Shown: positions 16,802 through 24,505 of the stretch, piece by piece
How positions within the stretch are numbered: position 1 is the stretch's first letter
Layout of the letters: every line of letters starts with the position of its first letter
DNA from: Nocardioides exalbidus
GTDB taxonomy: Bacteria; Actinomycetota; Actinomycetes; Propionibacteriales; Nocardioidaceae
DNA length: 64,000 nt
Direction of reading: 5' to 3'
Assembly (NCBI RefSeq): GCF_900105585.1
Contig: NZ_FNRT01000002.1
Span: 992,001-1,056,000 of the forward strand
Made by a program: the position numbers and the translations under genes
Notes under the pieces: model-generated
Told to the model about the DNA's origin: nothing
Seen by the model: the letters and a program-made list of their open reading frames with translations, nothing else
Database searches by the model: none

Positions 16802-17793
16802 CGGTCGCCCTCCTCGTCCAGGCGTGCGGGCAGCCCCAGCGAGGCGAACCGCGACGAGTCGAAGATCGTCACCTCGGTGACCTGGCCCCCGGAGAGGCGG
16901 AGCACGTCGATCGTGAGCGGGAGCCAGGCCCGCTCCGACTCGCGCCAGAGGTAGGAGGCGACCGCCGGCTGCCGGTTGACCGACGTCGGGACCGCCCGGA
17001 GGCCGGTCATCTCCGGGTAGCCGTCCGCGGTCCAGTCGGCCAGCACCGCGTCGCGGCCGACGACCAGGCCCTGCGTCGGCGGCATCGCGAACCGCACGTC
17101 GTCGCGGAGCAGGGTGGCGATCGTGTCGATGTCGGTGGCGACGCTGGCGTCGGTGAAGCGTCGTACGAGCTCGCGGTTGTCGACGTCGTCCTCGGCGCCC
17201 GTCCACTCCTGGCGCTCGGCGGGCAGGTGCTCGCGCATCCCGGCACGGGCGCGCTGGAGGGCGCTGTTGACCGAGTTCACCGAGTCACCGAGCAGCTCGG
17301 CGACGTCCCTGGCCGGCCAGCCGAGCACGTCGCGCAGGATCAACGCGGCACGCGGGCGGGGCGCGAGGTGCTGCACAGCGACGACGTAGGCCAGCTCGAT
17401 CGTCTCCCGGGCCAGGGCCCGCGCCTCCGGCTCGTCGGCACCGGCCGCGGGCAGCTCGTCGAGGAGCCGGTCCGGGTAGGGCTGGAGCCAGAGCACCTCG
17501 CCGCCGGTCGCCTGCTCGGGGCGCCGCTTGGCCAGCAGGTCGAGGCACGCGTTGGTCGCGATCCGGTAGAGCCAGGCGCGCAGCGTCGCGCGGCCGGCGT
17601 ACGTCTCGCGCCGCCGCCACGCCCGCAGCAGCGTCTCCTGCACCGCGTCCTCGGCGTCCTCGAAGGAGCCGAGCATCCGATAGCTGTGCACGTGCAGCTC
17701 GCGGCGGTGCGGCTCGACCAGCTCCGCGAACTCCGCCTCACCGACCTCACTGAGATCCACGTCCACCCTCTCCACCTGCGTCGCCGCCATCAT
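16798..17793 (-). CDS. ECF RNA polymerase sigma factor with C-terminal SnoaL-like domain
   Basis: A 331-residue extracytoplasmic-function sigma factor. Region 2 (about 20-90) includes YRMLGSFEDAEDAVQETLL, and region 4 (about 140-195) includes RDVLGWPARDVAELLGDSVN. A C-terminal SnoaL/NTF2-like extension of about 120 residues follows, as in the SigG/TIGR02960 group. Such C-terminal domains replace a classical anti-sigma factor in some ECF groups. ATGs at 17793 and 17790 are both possible. It is translationally coupled to the following membrane protein. Confidence 0.92.
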   Translation of the reverse strand: MMAATQVERVDVDLSEVGEAEFAELVEPHRRELHVHSYRMLGSFEDAEDAVQETLLRAWRRRETYAGRATLRAWLYRIATNACLDLLAKRRPEQATGGEVLWLQPYPDRLLDELPAAGADEPEARALARETIELAYVVAVQHLAPRPRAALILRDVLGWPARDVAELLGDSVNSVNSALQRARAGMREHLPAERQEWTGAEDDVDNRELVRRFTDASVATDIDTIATLLRDDVRFAMPPTQGLVVGRDAVLADWTADGYPEMTGLRAVPTSVNRQPAVASYLWRESERAWLPLTIDVLRLSGGQVTEVTIFDSSRFASLGLPARLDEEGDR

Positions 17794-17959
17794 CCGGTCC
17801 TTCCGTGTCGTCTGCTGTCACCTGTATGACCGCGACGACGCGGAGAACTCATCACTCGACGGGCTTGGCACCCGAGTTTCCCGGTTCGTCACCCAGATCT
17901 CGGCCGACAACCGGGGCGGTCACCGGATATCCGGTGACTCGCGGGGTCAGGCGAACGGG

Positions 17960-18472
17960 TCAGGCGAACGGGTTCGGCAGCGCGCCGGGCAGCCCGGCGA
18001 GCACCTCGCGCGCCTTGGCGGCGTGCTTGTTCTCGACGAGCACCTCGTACTTCGTCGCGACGACCTGGGTGACGGAGGAGAAGTCGCGCTGGCCGCGGGT
18101 CGCGCCGTAGCCGATGAGCGCCCACACCAGGCCGAAGGTCGCGCCGAGGAAGGCGGTGCTCACCAGCACGCCGAGGAAGCCGGTCTCGGTGAAGAGCGCG
18201 AAGACCAGGCCGATGAAGATGCCGAGCCAGAGGCCGGACAGGATGCCGCCGACGGCGACCTTCGACCACGTGAGCCGGCCGGTGACGCGCTCGATCCGCT
18301 TGAGGTCGGTGCCGACGATCATCAGGTGCTCGACGGGGAACTCGGCGTCGGCGAGGAAGTCGACGCTCTTCTGCGCCGAGGCGTAGTCGTCGTAGACCGC
18401 CAGCGACTGCGGGAACTGCAGCGTGAGCGGCGAGCCGGACTTGAGCGTGGGGTTGATGCCGGGTGTCGACAT
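17960..18472 (-). CDS. General stress protein 17M-like (GSP17M domain) membrane protein
   Basis: A 170-residue protein. Residues about 20-70 match the GSP17M domain (QSLAVYDDYASAQKSVDFLA, then HLMIVGTDLKRIERVTGR). Two predicted membrane helices follow (about 78-130), then a cytosolic tail. Homologues are common actinobacterial stress proteins of unknown biochemical role. AAAGG lies ahead of the ATG. The 3' end holds a 13-bp tandem duplication, GGGTCAGGCGAAC, at 17944-17969 that overlaps the stop codon. Confidence 0.85.
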   Translation of the reverse strand: MSTPGINPTLKSGSPLTLQFPQSLAVYDDYASAQKSVDFLADAEFPVEHLMIVGTDLKRIERVTGRLTWSKVAVGGILSGLWLGIFIGLVFALFTETGFLGVLVSTAFLGATFGLVWALIGYGATRGQRDFSSVTQVVATKYEVLVENKHAAKAREVLAGLPGALPNPFA

Positions 18473-18503
18473 GGTCGGACCTTTCGTGATCGGTCCTGCC
18501 AGC

Positions 18504-19247
18504 CTAGGGCCGCTTGCTGAACACCCACTGAGCGGCGGCTCCGGCGTCGCTGACCGTCTGCACGCCGGCGGCTGCACCCGGACGTCGTACGACGACCACG
18601 GGCACGCCGAGCTGCCCGGCGGCCTCCATCTTGGGCCAGGTGTAGCTGCCGCCGGAGTCCTTGGTGACGAGCACGTCGATCCCGTGCTCGCCGAGCGTCT
18701 CGAGCTCGCCGGGCAGGTCGTAGGGCCCGCGGTCGTTGACGACCAGCCAGGGCTGTGGGAGGTCGATGGTCGGGGTGTCGACGACGCGCGCGACCACCCG
18801 GTGCCCGGCGAGCGGGCCGACGAAGCGGTCGAGGTGCTGGCGGCCGATCGTGAGGAACGGCCGCGTGCCGAGGCCGGCCGTGAGGGCGGCGGCGGCATCG
18901 TGGTCGTCGACCCAGTGCCACCCGTCGGCGCCCGCGGCGTCCGACCAGCCGGGTCGGGCCAGCCGGAGGAGCGGGAGCCCGGAGGCCGAGCACGCCGCGA
19001 CGGCGTTGGCCGACATCCCCTCGGCGAAGGGATGGGTCGCGTCGACGACCGCCTCGATCCGGTGGTCGGCGAGCCACGCACGCAGTCCGTCGACCCCGCC
19101 GAAGCCGCCGATGCGCGTCGGCCCGACGGGCAGCCGCGGCCGCTCGACCCGGCCGGCCAGCGACGACACGACGGCGACCCCGCCCTCAAGCAGGTGGACC
19201 GCGAGCTGCCGGGCCTCGCTCGTCCCGCCGAGCAGCAGCACCCTCAC
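18504..19247 (-). CDS. cobK: Precorrin-6A reductase
   Basis: A 247-residue NADPH-dependent reductase of cobalamin ring synthesis (precorrin-6A to dihydro form). Seen: the N-terminal VRVLLLGGTSEARQLAV, the central VVDATHPFAEGMSANAV, TIGRQHLDRF, and the C-terminal LVTKDSGGSYTWPKMEAA. All are family blocks. The GTG at 19247 overlaps the cobQ stop (GTGA), so cobK is translated after cobQ. Its substrate follows from the CobJ/CobM steps and its product feeds CobL, which is encoded at the other end of the cluster. Confidence 0.95.
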   Translation of the reverse strand: MRVLLLGGTSEARQLAVHLLEGGVAVVSSLAGRVERPRLPVGPTRIGGFGGVDGLRAWLADHRIEAVVDATHPFAEGMSANAVAACSASGLPLLRLARPGWSDAAGADGWHWVDDHDAAAALTAGLGTRPFLTIGRQHLDRFVGPLAGHRVVARVVDTPTIDLPQPWLVVNDRGPYDLPGELETLGEHGIDVLVTKDSGGSYTWPKMEAAGQLGVPVVVVRRPGAAAGVQTVSDAGAAAQWVFSKRP

Positions 19248-20755
19248 CGCGAGGCCCCGGGCTCGAGCATCGCCAGGCCGTCGGGGGCGCCGTCGGTCGC
19301 CAGCGCGAGGAGCGCGTCGAGGTCGAGGTGCTCCTCGGCCAGGTCGCCGAGCAGGTCGAGGCGACGCTCGCGCATGACGGAGAAGCTCACCCCGCTGGGC
19401 TCGTAGGGCACCCCTGCCGCCGCGGACACCTCCGCCAGCAGGGCCCCTCGGAGCTCGTCGCCCTCGAGGCTGCCGTGCCACATCGTCCCGAAGACCGAGC
19501 CGGCGCGGGCACCGCCGAGGAACTCGTCCCCGCCGTGACGGGTGATCCGGCCGTGGTGGATCTCGTAGCCGTGCGCCGGCTGCCCCAGCGCCGTGCCGGT
19601 CGGCAGCCGCAGCACCTTGTCGGCGTCGAAGGTCGTCGTGACGTCGAGCAGCCCGAGGCCGGCCACGTCCGCACCGGCGGCGCCTTCGACACCGGCCGGG
19701 TCGACGATCCGCCGCCCCAGCATCTGGAAGCCGCCGCAGATCCCGAGCACCGGCTTGCCGGCGGCCGCGTGGTCGAGGACGGCGCGGTCCATGCCGCGCG
19801 AGCGCAGCCAGGCGAGGTCCTCGATCGTCGCGCGGGTGCCGGGCAGCACGACCAGGTCGGCGCCCGCCAGCGCGCGGGCGTCGGAGGCGAAGGTGACGTC
19901 GACGCCGGGCTCGATGCCGAGCGCGTCGACGTCGGTGAAGTTCGAGATCCGCGGGAGCCGTACGACGGCCACGCGCAGCCGCGCGGCCCCCTGGTCCGGC
20001 CCCGTGTCCGGGGCGCGACGCCCGGCGAGGTCGAGCGCGTCCTCGGAGTCGAGCCAGAGGTCCGGGTGCCACGGCAGCACGCCGTAGACCTCGCGCCCGG
20101 TCAGCGCCCGGATCTCCTCGAGACCGGGTCGCAGCAACGAGACGTCCCCGCGGAACTTGTTGACCACGAAGCCGGCGACGAGCGACTGGTCGGCCTTGTC
20201 GAGCAGCGCCACGGTGCCAAAGAGAGCGGCGAAGACGCCGCCGCGGTCGATGTCGCCGACGACGATCGTGGGGATCCGGCCGTGCTGCGCGAGCCCCATG
20301 TTGACGTAGTCGCCCTCGCGCAGGTTGATCTCCGCCGGGCTGCCGGCGCCCTCGACCACGACCAGCTCGTGGCGCGAGCGCAGGTCGTCGAAGGCGGCGT
20401 AGGCCGCGTCGCGCAGGTGGGTGCGGCCGCCGACGAAGTCCTTCGAGTCGATGGTGCCGCCGGGCCTGCCCATCACCACGACGTGGCTCCGCCTGTCGCC
20501 GCCCGGCTTGAGCAGGACCGGGTTCATCGCGGCCTCCGGCTCGACGCCGGCCGCGACGGACTGGATCCACTGGGCGCGTCCGATCTCCGCGCCACCTCCA
20601 CCCGACGCGGTGCACACCATCGAGTTGTTGGACATGTTCTGCGCCTTGAACGGCGCCACCCGGACCCCCCGGCGCGCGAAGGCGCGGCACAGCGCGGTCG
20701 TGACGATGGTCTTGCCGGCATCGGACGTGGTCCCGGCGACCAGCAGCGCGCTCAC
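19244..20755 (-). CDS. cobQ: Cobyric acid synthase
   Basis: A 503-residue glutamine-dependent amidotransferase that amidates four carboxylates of adenosylcobyrinate diamide. The N-terminal dethiobiotin-synthase-like domain has LLVAGTTSDAGKTIVTTALC and FKAQNMSNNSMV. The C-terminal class I glutaminase domain has PVLGICGGFQMLG with the nucleophile Cys, and a later GYEIHHGRI. Start GTG at 20755. No riboswitch core was recognised in the 81 bases between it and the small + strand ORF. Confidence 0.97.
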   Translation of the reverse strand: MSALLVAGTTSDAGKTIVTTALCRAFARRGVRVAPFKAQNMSNNSMVCTASGGGGAEIGRAQWIQSVAAGVEPEAAMNPVLLKPGGDRRSHVVVMGRPGGTIDSKDFVGGRTHLRDAAYAAFDDLRSRHELVVVEGAGSPAEINLREGDYVNMGLAQHGRIPTIVVGDIDRGGVFAALFGTVALLDKADQSLVAGFVVNKFRGDVSLLRPGLEEIRALTGREVYGVLPWHPDLWLDSEDALDLAGRRAPDTGPDQGAARLRVAVVRLPRISNFTDVDALGIEPGVDVTFASDARALAGADLVVLPGTRATIEDLAWLRSRGMDRAVLDHAAAGKPVLGICGGFQMLGRRIVDPAGVEGAAGADVAGLGLLDVTTTFDADKVLRLPTGTALGQPAHGYEIHHGRITRHGGDEFLGGARAGSVFGTMWHGSLEGDELRGALLAEVSAAAGVPYEPSGVSFSVMRERRLDLLGDLAEEHLDLDALLALATDGAPDGLAMLEPGASR

Positions 20756-20836
20756 GGCGCCAGCCTAGACAAAGCCAGACGCAATCTTTACGGGGTACGT
20801 GTTTCCCCTCCCCGAAGGCCGGGCAAGTGTGGAGGC

Positions 20837-20935
20837 ATGGGCAAACTGATCTTCGACAACCGGGTGATCGGCGGCCTCTTCCTGGCGCTCGTGTTCCTCA
20901 ACGCGTTCGCGATGCAGAGCGGCTGGTACGCCTGA
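20837..20935 (+). CDS. Putative 32-residue membrane micro-protein
   Basis: ATG at 20837 preceded by GTGGAGGC, a good Shine-Dalgarno, and ending at TGA 20933-20935. The product has a basic/acidic start (MGKLIFDNR) and one hydrophobic span (VIGGLFLALVFLNAFA), ending SGWYA. It lies between divergent cobQ and the next secreted-protein gene. No family was recognised. Small size leaves real doubt, but the ribosome-binding site, clear membrane span and lack of competing genes favour it. Confidence 0.45.
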   Translation: MGKLIFDNRVIGGLFLALVFLNAFAMQSGWYA

Positions 20936-20981
20936 TCCACCCCGCCTGATCGCCGCAACTCGGCGACAGGAGCGCTGAGGT

Positions 20982-22532
20982 GTGCCTAGGGTCGGGGTGA
21001 CCCCGACCCGGGAGGCCGTCATCCGACCCCTCAGCGCGCTGCTCGCGCTGCTGCTCAGCAGCACCCTCGCCCTCGTCACCCCGACCCACGCCGCACCCGC
21101 ACCCGAGCGGCAGCGCGCGGCGTACCTGAAGGTCACGCCCGGCAACGGCGCCTTCACCGCCGGCCAGCAGATCACCCTGCGCGGCAACATCGGCGCGCCG
21201 GGTCGCCGCCGGGTCCACCTCGAGACCCACCTCGACCGTCCGGGCGACCAGTGGCGCGCTGTCCCCGGCACGGAGGTCCGCACGAACCGGTCGGGCGACT
21301 TCACCCTCCGGCTCCGCGCCCACGCGACGCACATCCTCTACCGCGTCGCCGCCGGCGGACGGCGTACTCCCTCGTGGACGTCCGCCGCCGTGCAGCAGGA
21401 GATCGCGCTCGCCACCGACGGCCGCACCGCGGTCGCGGGCGAGCCGCTCACCCTCGTCGCCGACACGACCGCGATGCCCCTCTTCGCCGGCCGGGCGCTG
21501 ACCCTGCAGGCCCGCACCGGCGCGGGCTGGACGACGGTCGCCACGTCGACGGTCGGCACGGACGGCCGCGGCAGCTTCAGCGTCGTGCCGTCCGTCGAGG
21601 GCCAGGCGGTCTACCGCGTGCGCCAGGAGGACTGGGACCAGGGCATCGGGCACGTGGGCTGGTTCCCGAGCTATCCGTTGTACGTCGACGTGGCGCGCGC
21701 CGGCACCCGCCGCACCCTCCTGCCGACGCCCGCCGAGAAGCCGGTCGCGAAGCCGGTCACGGCGCAGGTGAGGCAGGCTCCGGCGCCGCACCAGGCCACG
21801 GCCGGGGTCGGCCGGCGCTGGGGCCTCAGCCGCTACGACTTCGACTGGGAGTACGGCGAGTCGCTCACCGACGGCGCGCCGCTCGGCACCCGCCGCCGCG
21901 GCACGTGGCTCGACGCGAGCAGCGGCACGGGTCGGGTCTTCATGCGCAACGGCGGGCTGCAGCTCAGCAGCAACAGCGAAGGAGCCGGGCGTGCCGGGTC
22001 CACGGGCTCGCTCGCCGCGACGCTGCAGGGCAACGCGACGCCCTACGGCCGCTGGGAGACCCGGCTCAACCCGCTCGTCTACGCCGGCGGAGCGACCGAC
22101 TACACCGTGAAGGTCGAGCTGCTCCCCGAGTCCGACGCCGCCCGCGGCTGCGACGCGCGGGCCATCACGATGTTCGAGGCGCGCCCGAGCACGCCGGGCA
22201 TCAGCATCGGCGCGCGCTCCGGCGCCACGGCGTGGCAGCGCAACCTCCCCGAGGTCGTGTCGGGCCAGACCTTCCACGCGTACGCCGTCGAGGTGACGAA
22301 GAAGAAGATCACGTGGTTCGTCGACGGCCGGGTCGTCGGCCGCGTGACCGACACCGCGGCCATCTCCGGGCAGCCGCTGACCGTGCGGATCTCGATGCAG
22401 GCCAGCGGGGACGTCCCGATGCGGACCACGCGGACCCTCGCCGACTGGGTGCGTGCGTGGCCGCTCGGCAAGGGCTCCCCGACGCGCGGCGGCGCCCGCC
22501 TCACGCCGGGCTCCTCCACCCCGACCTGCTGA
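20982..22532 (+). CDS. Secreted protein with GH16/concanavalin-like C-terminal domain
   Basis: About 516 residues. A signal peptide (LSALLALLLSSTLALVTPTH, then AAPAP) is followed by two beta-rich segments of about 100 residues each, then a Pro/Ala linker near 245-275. A concanavalin-like domain resembling glycoside hydrolase family 16 follows, with YGRWETRL, DYTVKVELLPE and KKKITWFVDGRVVGRV. The usual GH16 catalytic ExDxxE is not evident in AITMFEARP, so binding without hydrolysis is possible. GTG starts at 20982 and 20997 are both plausible; AGGAG lies upstream. Confidence 0.75.
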   Translation: MPRVGVTPTREAVIRPLSALLALLLSSTLALVTPTHAAPAPERQRAAYLKVTPGNGAFTAGQQITLRGNIGAPGRRRVHLETHLDRPGDQWRAVPGTEVRTNRSGDFTLRLRAHATHILYRVAAGGRRTPSWTSAAVQQEIALATDGRTAVAGEPLTLVADTTAMPLFAGRALTLQARTGAGWTTVATSTVGTDGRGSFSVVPSVEGQAVYRVRQEDWDQGIGHVGWFPSYPLYVDVARAGTRRTLLPTPAEKPVAKPVTAQVRQAPAPHQATAGVGRRWGLSRYDFDWEYGESLTDGAPLGTRRRGTWLDASSGTGRVFMRNGGLQLSSNSEGAGRAGSTGSLAATLQGNATPYGRWETRLNPLVYAGGATDYTVKVELLPESDAARGCDARAITMFEARPSTPGISIGARSGATAWQRNLPEVVSGQTFHAYAVEVTKKKITWFVDGRVVGRVTDTAAISGQPLTVRISMQASGDVPMRTTRTLADWVRAWPLGKGSPTRGGARLTPGSSTPTC

Positions 22533-22574
22533 CGCCGGCCGGTCCGCCGTGGGGCCGGCTGACACGATGGTCGG

Positions 22575-23372
22575 GTGAGCCTGCCCGTCCTCCCCGTCCT
22601 GTCGTCGGACTGCTCGCAGTGCAGCGGCCTGTGCTGCGTCCTGCTGCCGTTCTCGAAGGACGACGGGTTCAAGGTCTCCAAGTCCGGGGGCACGCCGTGC
22701 GCCAACCTCGCCGGCGACGACTCGTGCGGCATCCACGACACCCTGCGCCGGGACGGCTGGGTCGGGTGCACCCGCTTCGAGTGCTTCGGGGCGGGCCAGC
22801 ACGTCACCCGGGTGACCTATGCCGGCGCCTCCTGGCGCGACCAGTCCGACCTCGGCGAGATGGCGGCCGTGCTCTCGGTGGTCCGGGGGCTGCACGAGAT
22901 GCTGCTGCACCTGCGGACCGCCACCCGGCGCGCACCGGACGTCGTGCCCGACGGGCTGGTCGACGAGATCGTCGCCCTCGACCACGCCGACCCGGTCACC
23001 CTGCTGACGGCCGACGTCGACGACCTCCACGCTCGCGTCGGCGGCGTGCTGCGCGAGGCGAGCGCGCGGGTGCGCGGTGACAGCGCCGGCGCCGGCGTTG
23101 ACCTGTCCTACGACGACCTGGCCGGGCAGGACCTGCGTGGACGCGATCTCCGGAGGGCGACCCTGCGCGGCGCGGTCCTCATCCGGGCCGACCTGCGCGG
23201 CCTCGCCCTCGACGACACCGACCTGCTGGGCGTCGACCTCCGCGACGCCGACGTCCGCGGCACCGACCTGTCGGCTGCCCTGTTCCTCACCCAGCCCCAG
23301 GTCAACGGCACGCGCGGGGACGCCGCGACCGTGCTCCCCGACGGGATGGACCGGCCGGGTCACTGGACCTGA
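22575..23372 (+). CDS. Cys-cluster (YkgJ-like) plus pentapeptide-repeat fusion protein
   Basis: 265 residues starting at GTG 22575. The N-terminal 75 residues hold a Cys cluster (CSQCSGLCC, then PCANL, CGIHD, GCTRFEC) resembling the YkgJ metal-binding domain. A helical middle (about 90-160) follows. Residues about 175-240 form a pentapeptide-repeat segment of A/DLRG-type units (DLRGRDLRRATLRGAVLIRA). Pentapeptide repeats fold as right-handed quadrilateral helices. A role for the combination is not known to me. Neighbours on both sides look unrelated. Confidence 0.8.
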   Translation: MSLPVLPVLSSDCSQCSGLCCVLLPFSKDDGFKVSKSGGTPCANLAGDDSCGIHDTLRRDGWVGCTRFECFGAGQHVTRVTYAGASWRDQSDLGEMAAVLSVVRGLHEMLLHLRTATRRAPDVVPDGLVDEIVALDHADPVTLLTADVDDLHARVGGVLREASARVRGDSAGAGVDLSYDDLAGQDLRGRDLRRATLRGAVLIRADLRGLALDDTDLLGVDLRDADVRGTDLSAALFLTQPQVNGTRGDAATVLPDGMDRPGHWT

Positions 23373-23421
23373 GTAGTCGTACCCGTGCCCTCCGGGGCGC
23401 CGGGCGACCAGACTCCGTGCC

Positions 23422-24201
23422 ATGGAACCCAGCACCTGGCAGCGCCCCGGCCTCCGCGCCGCTCTCCTCTACGCCTTCGCCGCCGGTCTCCTCGGCGCCG
23501 TCGTCTCTGCCGTCAGCCGTCTCGAGCTGACCCGTCGCTCGGTCCCGGACGCCGAGCTCCCCGCCGGCCCCGTCATCGTCGTCGCCAACCACACGAGCTT
23601 CGCCGACGGCATCCTGCTCGCCCTCGTCGGCCGTCGCCTCGGCCGCTCGCTCCGCCTGATGGCCACCGGCGGCGTCTTCCGCTCCGGCCTCGTCGGCCCG
23701 ATCGTCCGGCGGCTGGGCTTCATCCCCGTGCTGCGCGGTACGTCGTCCGCCGCCGGCTCGCTCGACGCGGCCGCCACGGCGCTCGAGGCCGGCGAGGCCG
23801 TCGGCCTCTTCCCCGAGGGACGGATCACCCGCGACGAGGCGCACTGGCCCGAGCGCAGCAAGACGGGCGCCGTCCGCCTCGCGCTCCGCACCGGAGCCCC
23901 GATCGTCCCGGTCGCGCTCGTCGGCGCCGAGCGGGTCGTCGGCCGGCGCGGCATCCTGGCCCGGCTGCTGCGCAACACGGTCCTGCGACCCCGGGTGGCC
24001 GTCGCGGTCGGCGAGCCCATCGACGTACGACGCCTCGCCGGCCTGCCCGGATCGCCGGTCGAGCCGCTCGACGACGCCACCGTCCGACGCCTCGCCGACG
24101 ACGTGATGGCCGTGCTGGTGGCCCAGGTCGCCGAGCTCCGCGGCGAGGACGCACCCCACCCCACCGGAGTGCCGGAATCGGCTCTCGGTCTCCCGGCCTG
24201 A
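23422..24201 (+). CDS. 1-acyl-sn-glycerol-3-phosphate acyltransferase (PlsC-like)
   Basis: A 259-residue membrane-associated acyltransferase. An N-terminal hydrophobic helix (about 13-32) precedes the catalytic NHTSFAD (NHx4D box) at about residue 55. GFIPVLRGT and the acyl-acceptor motif FPEGRIT follow, then PIVPVALVGAERV. It is predicted to acylate lysophosphatidate or a similar lipid. It converges on the small gene downstream of the reverse transcriptase, with six bases between the stops. Confidence 0.9.
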   Translation: MEPSTWQRPGLRAALLYAFAAGLLGAVVSAVSRLELTRRSVPDAELPAGPVIVVANHTSFADGILLALVGRRLGRSLRLMATGGVFRSGLVGPIVRRLGFIPVLRGTSSAAGSLDAAATALEAGEAVGLFPEGRITRDEAHWPERSKTGAVRLALRTGAPIVPVALVGAERVVGRRGILARLLRNTVLRPRVAVAVGEPIDVRRLAGLPGSPVEPLDDATVRRLADDVMAVLVAQVAELRGEDAPHPTGVPESALGLPA

Positions 24202-24207
24202 CGGACC

Positions 24208-24456
24208 TCAGGAGTAGCGGTGGCTCTTGGCCGCGTGGCCCTTCTCGCGCGTGCAGGTGCGACCGGAGATGTTGCGGTGGCCGCAGAGGTCGTCGGTGTC
24301 GGCCGTCGCCTCGACTGCCCGCTCCTCGACCTTCTTGGGTGCGGGCGGCGCCACGGGCGCCTGCGCCTTCGGCCGGCTCGGGGCCGCGGCCGCGCGCTTC
24401 TGCTGCTCGGCATACTTCGCCTCCCGCATCGCGCGGAGGTTGTCCATCTTGCTCAT
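24208..24456 (-). CDS. Small Cys/His-tailed protein of unknown function
   Basis: 82 residues. A basic helical N-terminus (MSKMDNLRAMREAKYAEQQK) and a Pro/Ala-rich middle lead to a C-terminal 25 residues with CGHRNISGRTCTREKGH and a final SHRY. The Cys/His spacing could bind zinc. It lies 49 bases after the reverse transcriptase on the same strand and could be co-transcribed. I suspect similar tails occur in other actinobacteria without a reverse transcriptase, so a functional link is unproven. The ATG at 24456 was preferred over a longer reading from 24555. Confidence 0.7.
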   Translation of the reverse strand: MSKMDNLRAMREAKYAEQQKRAAAAPSRPKAQAPVAPPAPKKVEERAVEATADTDDLCGHRNISGRTCTREKGHAAKSHRYS

Positions 24457-24505
24457 CGGCTGATCACCCCGTGACCCTATGCGGTGCCACCGACGATCGC
24501 CTCGG

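Noticed and set aside
17944..17969. 13-bp tandem duplication at the stop of the general stress protein gene
   Set aside because: Simple local duplication that leaves the coding end intact; noted in the gene entry but not thought functional.
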